From assembly GCF_004122145.1 (NCBI RefSeq), contig NZ_SBKQ01000005.1, positions 62,001-126,000 of the forward strand: 64,000 bases of DNA. Direction: 5' to 3'. The notes beneath the pieces are model-generated. The model did no database searches. It was not told the DNA's origin and was given only the letters and a program-made list of their open reading frames with translations. The position numbers and the translations under genes are program-made. The stretch is from Flavobacterium piscinae. Its GTDB lineage: Bacteria > Bacteroidota > Bacteroidia > Flavobacteriales > Flavobacteriaceae. Each line of letters starts with the position of its first letter. Position 1 is the stretch's first letter. Positions 1 to 8,251 of this stretch are shown in pieces.

Positions 1-1
1 A

Positions 2-211
2 ACCAATCGGAAAGTTAAAAACATAATTCAAGCAAAATTCAAATTTAAAGATGGTCTTATCATCAGTCATAACGATTCGTTTAATTTTTGGTTTTGGAGT
101 GGAATGGCCTTGGGATGGAAAGGTTATCTTTTAGGTTGGACTCCCTTTTTTAGAAATAAAGTTCGACAACAAGCCAATTTGTCATTAAAAAAATACATGA
201 CTAAAAATTAA
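2..211 (+). CDS. C-terminal fragment, NTF2/SnoaL-like family protein
   Basis: Frame open from the window edge to TAA at 209-211; 69 residues are visible. The aromatic FWFWSGMALGW stretch followed by LLGWTPF and a basic tail resembles the C-terminus of Flavobacteriia proteins annotated as nuclear transport factor 2 family (SnoaL-like fold). The fragment is too short for a functional claim. It converges with menC and the two reading frames overlap by 11 bp. Confidence 0.7.
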   Translation, partial: TNRKVKNIIQAKFKFKDGLIISHNDSFNFWFWSGMALGWKGYLLGWTPFFRNKVRQQANLSLKKYMTKN

Positions 212-1244
212 TTGCTCTTGTGTTCCAACTAACTGATGGATCATACTGTATACTTCCGTTAATAATAGTTAACGGACAATTAAAATTATTTGAATAAAGG
301 CCACCTGTACCCAAGCCTTGAGGCAAAGGATTCTGTAAGGTGAAAGTCCATTGTGAAATTGCATTCAATCCAATATTACTTTCCAACGCAGAAGTAATCC
401 ACCAACCGATTTGAAAATCATCGGCAATGGAAATCCATTCCTTAGTTCCGGTAAATCCTCCTACTAAACTCGGTTTTAAAATAATGTATTGAGGTTTAAT
501 CCGTTCCAGTAATTTACGCTTTTTTTCAATTGAAAAAACGCCAATCAATTCTTCATCTAACGCAATAGGAATCGGTGTTTTTAGACATAATTCCATCATT
601 TTATCAGACTGATTTTGAGCAATGGGCTGTTCAATACTATGTATTTGATATTCAGCTAATTGATTAAGTCTTTTTAAAGCTTCTTTAGGATTAAAAGCCC
701 CATTGGCATCTACTCTTATTTCAACGGAATTCGCATCAAAATGTTGTCTAATAAATCGCAATAAACCCAATTCCTTTTCAAAATTTATTGCACCTATTTT
801 CAATTTTACACAGCGAAAACCTTGAGCTAATTTTTCTTCAATTTGGGCTTTCATATATGATTCTTCTCCCATCCAAACCAGACCATTTATTTCCATATCT
901 TTTTGTCCGGAAGTAAATGCAGAAGGAAATAATTCAAACGGATTTTTACTTTCCAGCGAAAGAAAAGCCGTTTCAAGCCCAAATTGAATAGAAGGAAATT
1001 CCGTTAAACGTTCCCAAAGTTCATCAATACCCAAATGAATATGTTCGCATACCCACTTCAGTTTTTCTTCATAATCCGGTCGGTCGTCAATGCTCAATGT
1101 TCGCAAAATACCGCACTCACCTATTCCTTTTTTACCGTCCTTTTCTAAGATGATAAACCAAGTTTCTTTTTGGGTCAAAACGCCTCTGGAAGTACCGGAA
1201 GGTCTTTTAAAATTTAAAATATATTTTTGATACGTGGCTTTCAC
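201..1244 (-). CDS. menC: o-succinylbenzoate synthase (MenC)
   Basis: Enolase-superfamily dehydratase that converts SHCHC to o-succinylbenzoate in menaquinone synthesis. The 347-aa protein shows the superfamily residues: the KLK pair (K147, K149) on the second strand, metal ligands D179 (in VDANGAF), E205 (in EQP) and D230 (in LDEE), and the second catalytic Lys at K257 (LKPSLVGG). The start appears to be GTG; the next in-frame Met would remove the N-terminal capping domain. It is the last gene of a minus-strand run and starts 3 bp after the stop of the upstream hydrolase, so co-transcription with menA is likely. Confidence 0.92.
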   Translation of the reverse strand: MKATYQKYILNFKRPSGTSRGVLTQKETWFIILEKDGKKGIGECGILRTLSIDDRPDYEEKLKWVCEHIHLGIDELWERLTEFPSIQFGLETAFLSLESKNPFELFPSAFTSGQKDMEINGLVWMGEESYMKAQIEEKLAQGFRCVKLKIGAINFEKELGLLRFIRQHFDANSVEIRVDANGAFNPKEALKRLNQLAEYQIHSIEQPIAQNQSDKMMELCLKTPIPIALDEELIGVFSIEKKRKLLERIKPQYIILKPSLVGGFTGTKEWISIADDFQIGWWITSALESNIGLNAISQWTFTLQNPLPQGLGTGGLYSNNFNCPLTIINGSIQYDPSVSWNTRAINF

Positions 1245-1247
1245 TGA

Positions 1248-1925
1248 TTACAGCTCAATTAAATCGCCAATTTCTAATAACATAAGGTCTTTTCCGCTGT
1301 TAAAGAATTTTTTGATCGCTTCAGCGTGGTCAATTTCAATGTATCCGAACGTATCATAGTGAACCCCTAACACCTTATCACATTCCACAAAATCTGCGGC
1401 TGTGATGGCATCTTCTACATCCATAGTAAAATTACTTCCAATGGGAAAAATCGCTAAATCCAACTTCGTGCGAAGCGGAATTAACTTCATATCCAAGGTT
1501 AATGCCGTATCGCCTGAAATATAAATGTTTTTATGTTCGCTTTCAATCACAAATCCGCCGGGATTACCTCCATAGGTGCCATCGGGAAATGAACTGGAAT
1601 GAATGGCGTTGACATATTTTACTTTCCCAAAATCAAACTGCCAACTTCCTCCATGATTCATGGGGTGACTCTGAAAGCCTTTGTTTCCATAATACGTGGC
1701 AATTTCCCAATTGGAAACTATTACGGCATTGGTTCGTTTTGCAATGGCTTCAACATCCAAAATATGGTCTTGATGAGCATGTGTTAACAAAATAAAATCA
1801 GCTTGCAAGGAATGAATATCTATATGAGCTGCTTTGGGATTTCCTGAAATAAAAGGATCTACTAAAATGTGCATTCCGCTCACCTCTATGCCAAGTGAAG
1901 CATGACCGTAAAATGTAATTTTCAT
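1248..1925 (-). CDS. UPF0173-type MBL-fold metal-dependent hydrolase
   Basis: A 225-aa metallo-beta-lactamase-fold protein with the binuclear metal motif HAHQDH (H49, H51, D53, H54), a GDT element near residue 138 and a late His (GVHYDTFG), the pattern of UPF0173 hydrolases. The substrate is unknown. It lies between menA (16 bp away) and menC (3 bp away). Glyoxalase-II relatives of this fold cleave thioesters, so a role in a CoA-thioester step of the menaquinone pathway is possible, but this is inference only. Confidence 0.85.
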   Translation of the reverse strand: MKITFYGHASLGIEVSGMHILVDPFISGNPKAAHIDIHSLQADFILLTHAHQDHILDVEAIAKRTNAVIVSNWEIATYYGNKGFQSHPMNHGGSWQFDFGKVKYVNAIHSSSFPDGTYGGNPGGFVIESEHKNIYISGDTALTLDMKLIPLRTKLDLAIFPIGSNFTMDVEDAITAADFVECDKVLGVHYDTFGYIEIDHAEAIKKFFNSGKDLMLLEIGDLIEL

Positions 1926-1940
1926 AGCTGTATTTTTTAA

Positions 1941-2882
1941 TTAAACAATAATATCTGAGATAAAATAAATCAAACACAACGAAAGCAGTAAAGAAACCAT
2001 AAAAGTACTAATGGCCAATCGTTTTAACTCCGGGTCTAAATCTGCCGGATTTTGTGTTCTGCTAACTCGAAGTAAATGACTTATTATAGGGAGAAAAACA
2101 ATGAGATAAATGTACTGATCAATGGCAAACTGTTGCAAAATACCAAATACTAATAACAAAATCATTGCTGTAATCAGCAAAAAATAATGGTATTGCTTAG
2201 CTTTTTCTCCGCCTATTTTTACAACAATCGTGTTTTTTCCGGCTTTTTTATCCGAAACTTCATCTCGCATGTTATTCAAATTTAAAACACCTACACTCAA
2301 AAATCCGATGGCGATGGCGGGTAGCAATAAATACCAATCGATTACTTTTGAAAACATAAAATAAGAACCATAAGTACTCACTAATCCAAAGAAAACAAAA
2401 ACAAAAACATCTCCATATCCTTTGTAACCATAAGCACTTTTGCCAACCGTGTAACGTATGGCAGAAGCAATAGCAATAATTCCTAACAGTAAAAAGAAAA
2501 TGGAATAATAGAGGTATTCTAAACCAAAAGCTGTGTAAATTAATAAAACGGCCGACAAAAAGGTTAAAAAAGCGGTAATCACAATCGCTCGTTTCATCGC
2601 AGCAGGTGAAATCACACCACTTTGCAACGCTCGTTTCGGACCAATACGGTCGTTGTTATCGGTTCCTTTTATACCATCACCATAATCATTAGCAAAATTA
2701 GATAACACTTGCAAACCAATGGTGGTTAACATCAACAAACCGAAAATCTTCCAACTGAATACTTGTGTTGGCGTGAGCACACTTTCTGTTGGTTTAGATA
2801 ATGCGTAAAAACTTCCCACTAAAATTCCGGATACCGAAAGAGGGAGTGTTCTAACCCGAGCAGCTTCAATCCAATGCTTCAT
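1941..2882 (-). CDS. menA: 1,4-dihydroxy-2-naphthoate polyprenyltransferase (MenA)
   Basis: UbiA-superfamily membrane prenyltransferase that joins 1,4-dihydroxy-2-naphthoate to a polyprenyl diphosphate, giving demethylmenaquinone. 313 aa with about eight hydrophobic segments. The first Asp-rich motif is NDYGDGIKGTD (N65, D66, D69, D75); the second is NNMRDEVSDKKAGK near residues 204-218. Both are needed for Mg-diphosphate binding. A -7-like box lies 21 bp upstream, so it may have its own promoter despite the adjacent PH-domain genes. Confidence 0.93.
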   Translation of the reverse strand: MKHWIEAARVRTLPLSVSGILVGSFYALSKPTESVLTPTQVFSWKIFGLLMLTTIGLQVLSNFANDYGDGIKGTDNNDRIGPKRALQSGVISPAAMKRAIVITAFLTFLSAVLLIYTAFGLEYLYYSIFFLLLGIIAIASAIRYTVGKSAYGYKGYGDVFVFVFFGLVSTYGSYFMFSKVIDWYLLLPAIAIGFLSVGVLNLNNMRDEVSDKKAGKNTIVVKIGGEKAKQYHYFLLITAMILLLVFGILQQFAIDQYIYLIVFLPIISHLLRVSRTQNPADLDPELKRLAISTFMVSLLLSLCLIYFISDIIV

Positions 2883-2902
2883 TATTCTTTAAATTTATTA
2901 TA

Positions 2903-2910
2903 CAAAAGTA
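2903..2910 (-). promoter_or_regulatory. Bacteroidota -7 box upstream of menA
   Basis: Minus-strand TACTTTTG matches the TAnnTTTG -7 consensus of Bacteroidota sigma-ABfr promoters and lies 21 bp before the menA ATG. I see no clear -33 TTTG at the right spacing, so this is a candidate only. Confidence 0.4.
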
Positions 2911-2926
2911 AGCTAATTTTAACAAT

Positions 2927-4426
2927 TTACATCCAATTTCGATTGCTTCGTTCAACTTCATACAACCAATAATTGATCCAGGGTTTTAAAGCGGAATAAT
3001 TAGCAAATTTAAACGACAAATCACCGGCAGCCGTATGAAAAGTCAAATGCACCACATCGGAACGTTTATGCCAAAAATATTGCTTCGTGGTAATCCCTTG
3101 TATTTTAAATGGTTCTATCAACTGATGTTGTACATCCCATGCATTTCCTTTCAATGTGATAAAATCAAGGCTGAGTAATAGACGGTAATTCCTAAATTTA
3201 AAAAAAACAATAACACCAACCAACATGACGTAACCAATCATAATTGGAAAATAATCCTGAATTGCTTCAAACACAAACAAACCCAGAACCGTAAACAAAG
3301 TACACGGAAGAACAATTCCCAGTACAATTGCTTTAATGAGATAGCGATAGTTGGGCGTCAGAATTTCTTTATTGATTGGGAGTTTATCTAATATCATTTG
3401 CACTATTGCTTCCTTTTCTGAAGAACTACAACCGGGCACTTCAATGTCGTTGTTGTTTTTACCTTCTGATTCTGCTTCATCGGTGGAAGAAGCTTGTTTC
3501 AGTCGCAAATCAAATAAATTAAGTTTTCGCTGAAAAAAATTCTGACTAAACGCAGTGATTTGAACTTTGGATGGTTTTAGTAAGGTATTTTTTTTAGCAA
3601 ATAATCCATGTGTTATCGCTAAGGCTTTGCGTTGTATAACCATTTGATAATCAAAATATTTCACTACCGTTCGGACAAGATTTATGAAAAGTACCAAAAC
3701 CAAAACCCCCATCAAAAAAAACGATAACGAAAAATAACTCAACCCTTGATCTACTAAGCCATTGACTTCCTCCTCATTTACCTCAAAGGAATTCACAACA
3801 TCTTGAAAACCACCGTAAAGCGTTCCGATAAAACCGATCAACAAGGCAATACTTCGCCCGTAATTGGAAGTAACACCTACTTTTAACAACGTTAGAAAGC
3901 TAATTTTTAAAAAGGGTTTTTCCGATTCCGAACTCGTCTCATGGGCAGAAGTTTGTGCTGCATTAGTTTCATAAGAAAGCAATTTGTTTTTTAAATGTAA
4001 TGCAACCGCATTGTCAACCGCTCGAATGCTTGCTTCTTTTTTATTGCTGCCGGCGGTATCAATATCGACACTGAAAACACCCACCAGTTTTTGTACAACG
4101 GACTGATTGATGTTAACTTGCTGAATTTTATCCAATTGAATCGTGATGTTGTTCTTAGTGATTACCCCTTTTTGAATCACAAATTCCTGCTTTTCTTCAT
4201 TCAAAAAGAAAGTAAAATTCATGTATTTTAAATACGCAACTACCCCAATTAACAGCAGTAAAAGGAAGAAACCAAAAATTAAAAAATACATTTTACTCCA
4301 ATCGAACTTATAGATTATCAGTAAAATCGGTGCCCATAATCCGCGAATGATGCCTTGCAACGTATCGGCAAACATAATGGCAATTCCTTTGATAGATTGC
4401 CGTTGGGGTTGACTAAAATCGTACAT
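2927..4426 (-). CDS. Large PH-domain membrane protein (YdbT-like)
   Basis: 499 aa with paired hydrophobic segments near residues 20-65, 190-260 and 370-420, interleaved with bacterial PH (bPH2) domains such as the stretch with IQLDKIQQVNINQSVVQK. The arrangement matches B. subtilis YdbT. Function is unknown for the family. It starts 4 bp after the stop of the smaller PH gene, and such YdbS/YdbT pairs are common. An acidic, low-complexity insert (SSSEK, SEGKNN) lies near residues 315-335. Confidence 0.8.
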   Translation of the reverse strand: MYDFSQPQRQSIKGIAIMFADTLQGIIRGLWAPILLIIYKFDWSKMYFLIFGFFLLLLLIGVVAYLKYMNFTFFLNEEKQEFVIQKGVITKNNITIQLDKIQQVNINQSVVQKLVGVFSVDIDTAGSNKKEASIRAVDNAVALHLKNKLLSYETNAAQTSAHETSSESEKPFLKISFLTLLKVGVTSNYGRSIALLIGFIGTLYGGFQDVVNSFEVNEEEVNGLVDQGLSYFSLSFFLMGVLVLVLFINLVRTVVKYFDYQMVIQRKALAITHGLFAKKNTLLKPSKVQITAFSQNFFQRKLNLFDLRLKQASSTDEAESEGKNNNDIEVPGCSSSEKEAIVQMILDKLPINKEILTPNYRYLIKAIVLGIVLPCTLFTVLGLFVFEAIQDYFPIMIGYVMLVGVIVFFKFRNYRLLLSLDFITLKGNAWDVQHQLIEPFKIQGITTKQYFWHKRSDVVHLTFHTAAGDLSFKFANYSALKPWINYWLYEVERSNRNWM

Positions 4427-4430
4427 ACGG

Positions 4431-5063
4431 CTAGGGTTGAATTTCGTTTTCGGAATCAGAAGGGTTTTCCTCTATCATATGAATTGCTGCTTGTATCTCC
4501 TCTTTCACTCCTTCTGAAACAATTGATTCTTCAATTACCGAAGAAACATTTTCCAATACCGTAATTTTGTTAAGTAAAAACGATTTTATGCGTTCCGCCT
4601 CTTCTTTTGGTAAACCCGGAATATGTAAATCACTACTGCTTCCTCCGGCGGTATACACTTGTAATTCGGTCAATTGATACATGCGTGAAAAAACTCCTTC
4701 GTGTAAAGCCACGTGTTGAATTCGGTTAAAAGGTATCACAGTCGTAGTGGTTGATAAAATCCCTTTTCGGAACAAAATATCTTTTTCCCGGAGAGCGTAT
4801 CCTTTTTTTCTGAAACTTACTGTTGAAAGCCAAAATTGAAGAGCAATTGTTCCTACCAAAAGAGCTATCCAAATAATCACGTTTTCACGAACAAAATCAT
4901 TAAAAAGGATAAAAAAAGTGAGTCCTACAGCCAATACCACCGAAAAAATAGCATTGCTGAGGTATACCACATTTAAATAATTTTTGTTTAAGGGTTGAAA
5001 CGAAACGGATTCAACTTTTGGCAACGCATCAAATGAAACCGTTGAATTTGTAAATTCTTCCAA
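4431..5063 (-). CDS. Small PH-domain membrane protein (YdbS-like)
   Basis: 210 aa with two transmembrane segments (about residues 34-55 and 60-80) followed by one bPH2 domain (IPFNRIQHVALHEGVFSRMY) and an acidic C-terminal tail. It is the small partner of the YdbS/YdbT-type pair with the next gene (4-bp gap). The start must be TTG, because upstream in-frame codons run into a stop at the menB end without any ATG and the next Met is far inside the fold. Its role is unknown; placement between menB and menA suggests only co-expression. Confidence 0.75.
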   Translation of the reverse strand: MEEFTNSTVSFDALPKVESVSFQPLNKNYLNVVYLSNAIFSVVLAVGLTFFILFNDFVRENVIIWIALLVGTIALQFWLSTVSFRKKGYALREKDILFRKGILSTTTTVIPFNRIQHVALHEGVFSRMYQLTELQVYTAGGSSSDLHIPGLPKEEAERIKSFLLNKITVLENVSSVIEESIVSEGVKEEIQAAIHMIEENPSDSENEIQP

Positions 5064-5084
5064 AGTGATAGTGTTAGTTGATGA

Positions 5085-5924
5085 TTAAGGAATCCATTTT
5101 TTCTCAAAGTTAGGCTTTCTTTTTTCCAAAAAGGCGTTTCTGCCCTCTTTTGCCTCTTCCGTCATATAAGCTAACCGAGTGGCTTCGCCGGCAAATACTT
5201 GTTGCCCCACCATACCGTCATCCGTCAAGTTCATTGCAAACTTGAGCATTTTGATAGACGTTGGTGATTTTGCTAAAATCTCCTGTGCCCACTCATAGGC
5301 TGTTGTCTCCAATTCATCATGCGGAATCACGGCATTCACCATGCCCATTTCAAACGCCTCTTGGGCAGAATAATTTCTTCCCAAAAAGAAAATTTCACGT
5401 GCCTTTTTTTGTCCTACCATTTTGGCTAGATATGCAGAACCGTATCCTCCGTCAAAACTTGTTACATCAGCATCGGTTTGTTTGAAAATAGCGTGTTCTT
5501 TGCTGGCCAACGTTAAGTCGCATACCACATGCAAACTGTGTCCACCACCCACTGCCCATCCGGGAACCACGGCAATTACAGCTTTCGGCATAAAACGAAT
5601 CAATCGTTGTACTTCTAAAATATTTAATCGGTGCATACCATCTTCACCAACATAGCCTTGATGTCCTCTTGCTCGTTGATCACCTCCACTACAAAAGGAA
5701 TACACGCCGTCTTTGGGTGATGGTCCTTCTGCAGAAAGTAACACTACCCCAATGGAGGTATCTTCCTGAGCATCGTAAAAAGCCTGATACAATTCGGCTG
5801 TTGTTTTGGGGCGGAATGCGTTACGAACCTCCGGTCTGTTAAAGGCAATTCGGGCTACGCCATTGCACTTCTTATAAGTTATATCTTCAAAATCTTTTGC
5901 GATTTTCCAATTTATTTTTGACAT
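5085..5924 (-). CDS. menB: 1,4-dihydroxy-2-naphthoyl-CoA synthase (MenB)
   Basis: Crotonase-fold enzyme that cyclises o-succinylbenzoyl-CoA to DHNA-CoA. 279 aa, the usual length. It shows the oxyanion-hole region (FCSGGDQRARG), the glycine-rich VPGWAVGGGHSLH helix start, and the MenB-specific SFDGGYGSAYLA stretch followed by GQKKAREIFFLGR. It is the first gene of the minus-strand block and lies about 20 bp before the YdbS-like gene. The 196-bp gap to the divergent plus-strand gene should hold its promoter. Confidence 0.95.
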   Translation of the reverse strand: MSKINWKIAKDFEDITYKKCNGVARIAFNRPEVRNAFRPKTTAELYQAFYDAQEDTSIGVVLLSAEGPSPKDGVYSFCSGGDQRARGHQGYVGEDGMHRLNILEVQRLIRFMPKAVIAVVPGWAVGGGHSLHVVCDLTLASKEHAIFKQTDADVTSFDGGYGSAYLAKMVGQKKAREIFFLGRNYSAQEAFEMGMVNAVIPHDELETTAYEWAQEILAKSPTSIKMLKFAMNLTDDGMVGQQVFAGEATRLAYMTEEAKEGRNAFLEKRKPNFEKKWIP

Positions 5925-6058
5925 ATTCTCCTATTTTTAGCGTAAAAATAGTACTTTTAAATTTTGAATTAAAGAAATTTGTCTCTGAAATATTAGTATT
6001 ATACTTTAATTAACTTAGTATTAAAAGTTTATCACTACCCCAAATTCATAAAAGTGTT

Positions 6059-6066
6059 TATATTTG
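6059..6066 (+). promoter_or_regulatory. Possible -7 box for the 6121 gene
   Basis: TATATTTG fits TAnnTTTG and sits about 55 bp upstream of the ATG at 6121, in the 196-bp divergent region with menB. No convincing -33 element. Confidence 0.3.
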
Positions 6067-6120
6067 AAGAAATTAATTGAATAATAAAAAAACTATTAAC
6101 CCATACACCTCTTAATATTT

Positions 6121-6639
6121 ATGAAAAACATTTTTATTTCCCTGATTGCGTTCTTTGTTTATTTAACTGTTTCAGGTCAAACTGAGAACCCATCTGTTTT
6201 TGTGATGAATCTCTCTGAAGAAGCAATGGAAAGCAAAACCTCTCTTAAAAAAGATGAAATAACCATTGATAAAAAAAATTATTTAACCGAGGAAAACGGT
6301 TTAGTCATTTTGGCTTATGAAAGTATTTATCCATTGGAATACATCCAAACCTTAGAAAAAGAAAAACTAACAAACCTTTTAAAAGAAGTAAATCAAGAAG
6401 GTTTTGAAAAGTTAAATGCGTTAATGGGTACTTTCCCCGAAAAACCGGTTGAAAAAAGCATCAAATTCAAAAACGCTTCCGAAACTATTCAAACTACTGC
6501 CACCGTTAACGGTATGAATTTTGAATCTACCACACTTCGCAGTCAGAATAATTTTTTACAAATTATATTTATTGGCGACATAAAATCGAAAGAAGCAAAG
6601 GACTTTATGGCTCAATTAGAAATTATTGTGGTTGAATAA
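6121..6639 (+). CDS. Secreted hypothetical protein
   Basis: 172 aa with a signal peptide ending near VSGQ (residues 1-20). The mature part is Lys/Glu-rich with no recognised motif. Its stop is followed 1 bp later by the ATG of the papain-like peptidase, so the two are probably translated together. By position it could be a partner or inhibitor of that peptidase, but the sequence shows nothing direct. Confidence 0.65.
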   Translation: MKNIFISLIAFFVYLTVSGQTENPSVFVMNLSEEAMESKTSLKKDEITIDKKNYLTEENGLVILAYESIYPLEYIQTLEKEKLTNLLKEVNQEGFEKLNALMGTFPEKPVEKSIKFKNASETIQTTATVNGMNFESTTLRSQNNFLQIIFIGDIKSKEAKDFMAQLEIIVVE

Positions 6640-6640
6640 G

Positions 6641-7750
6641 ATGAAAAGAATTTGTTTATTTATTGGCTTAATCTGTACTTTGAACGGAGTATCTCAGTCC
6701 TATTCGTTTCAAACTATAAAGGAAATTCCGTGTACACCAATTATCTCGCAGGGGATAACCGTAACATGTTGGTCCTTTTCTACTACTTCTTTTTTAGAAG
6801 CAGAAATTACAAGGCTTACCGGTAAAAGCATCGATTTATCCGAAATGTATACTGTTCGAAATACCTATCCTAAAAAAGCAGAAAACTACGTCATGAGGCA
6901 AGGAAAAGCTCAATTTAGCGAAGGTGGGTTAGCTCATGATGTTATCAATAGCATTAAAGAATACGGTTTGGTTCCAAATACGGCATACACCGGATTAAAC
7001 GGCATGGAGGAAAAACATAACCATGCCGAAATGCAAGCACTTTTAAGCGGCATGTTAAACGTATTTATAGATAACCCGGGAAAAAAGTTATCCCCTAAAT
7101 GGAAAGCATCCATACAAGCCGTTTTAGATGTATACTTAGGTAAAAACCCAACCGATTTTATGTATGAAGGAAAAAAATATACCCCCGTATCTTTTTTAGC
7201 CTACACCACGATTAATCCCGACAGCTATGTATCTTTAACTTCATTCACTCATCAACCGTATTACAAATCTTTTATTCTCAACATTCCCGATAACTTTTCA
7301 AACGGAAGTTTCTATAATTTACCGTTGGAAGAATTGGTTCAAAACATTGATAACGCCTTAGACAAAGGTTTTACATTATCCTTGGATTGCGATGTAAGTG
7401 AACCTTATTTTTCCGGAAAATATGGTATTGCCGTCGTTCCTGCTGATGAAGCCGATAACAAAACCATTCTTACCGAAATAAAACCGGAAAAAACCATTAC
7501 GCCTGAATACCGTCAGCAGGAATTTGAAAACCTTACAACCCAAGACGATCACTTAATGCATATAGTTGGTAAAGTAAAAGACCAAAAAGGAAACAGCTAT
7601 TATAAGGTCAAAAATTCATGGGGGACTGAAAACTTGGGTAATGAAGGGTATGTTTATATGAGTGTTGCCTACCTTAAATTAAAATCCATTTCCGTATTAG
7701 TGCATCAAGATGCTTTATTGACCACTACAAAAAAAAGATTGCAATTGTAA
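6641..7750 (+). CDS. Secreted papain-like (C1) cysteine peptidase
   Basis: 369 aa from the ATG at 6641; an upstream TTG at 6626 overlaps the previous gene and would spoil the signal peptide (MKRICLFIGLICTLNGVSQS). Peptidase C1 layout: oxyanion-hole Gln Q37, catalytic C43 in TCWSFST, His H307 (HLMHIVG), Asn N325 (KNSWG). The large gap between Cys and His resembles bleomycin-hydrolase/PepC-type C1B peptidases. Export to the periplasm or outside is likely. The flanking genes are a small secreted protein and a PH-domain membrane protein. Confidence 0.82.
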   Translation: MKRICLFIGLICTLNGVSQSYSFQTIKEIPCTPIISQGITVTCWSFSTTSFLEAEITRLTGKSIDLSEMYTVRNTYPKKAENYVMRQGKAQFSEGGLAHDVINSIKEYGLVPNTAYTGLNGMEEKHNHAEMQALLSGMLNVFIDNPGKKLSPKWKASIQAVLDVYLGKNPTDFMYEGKKYTPVSFLAYTTINPDSYVSLTSFTHQPYYKSFILNIPDNFSNGSFYNLPLEELVQNIDNALDKGFTLSLDCDVSEPYFSGKYGIAVVPADEADNKTILTEIKPEKTITPEYRQQEFENLTTQDDHLMHIVGKVKDQKGNSYYKVKNSWGTENLGNEGYVYMSVAYLKLKSISVLVHQDALLTTTKKRLQL

Positions 7751-7753
7751 TAA

Positions 7754-8188
7754 ATGGTTACTTTTAAATCGTCCATTTCAATGTTTACCGGTATAGTGCT
7801 GGTTGTCATGGCAACATTTATGTTTTGCTTGGGAACTTTTGCATGGTGGCAAAATAAAGAACAGTTAGCTGTTTTAATCGGAAGTTTTGTTATGTATGCG
7901 TTAGGCGGAATTTTTGTATGGATGCTGGTAGACACAAAATATACTTTTACGACCAACTGCCTTTTTTATTCCAATGGACCCATCAGAGGTAAAATTGCTA
8001 TAGATACCATTCGGAAAATCAAACACCAAAAAGGATGGATCAATGAAAGTTTTCTAAAACCCGCATTGGGGATGAATGGATTGTATATTTACTACAATAA
8101 GTTTGACGACATCTATATTTCTCCGGAAGACAAAGAGGCTTTTGTTAATTACCTGTTGAAAATTAATCCTAAAATTGAAATAATTTAG
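7754..8188 (+). CDS. Membrane protein with YyaB-like PH domain
   Basis: 144 aa. Two transmembrane helices (about residues 10-30 and 38-57) are followed by a small beta-rich domain. Its ending, with ISPEDKEAFVNYLLKINPKI, is typical of the PH/YyaB-like family (bPH_6, DUF1200). It starts 3 bp after the peptidase stop, so it probably belongs to the same operon. Biochemical function is unknown. Confidence 0.7.
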   Translation: MVTFKSSISMFTGIVLVVMATFMFCLGTFAWWQNKEQLAVLIGSFVMYALGGIFVWMLVDTKYTFTTNCLFYSNGPIRGKIAIDTIRKIKHQKGWINESFLKPALGMNGLYIYYNKFDDIYISPEDKEAFVNYLLKINPKIEII

Positions 8189-8251
8189 AAAATTTTAAGT
8201 TTAAAAAGTTTAGTTTTGTTTTTTCCAATAAACTGAACACCCTTTTAACAC

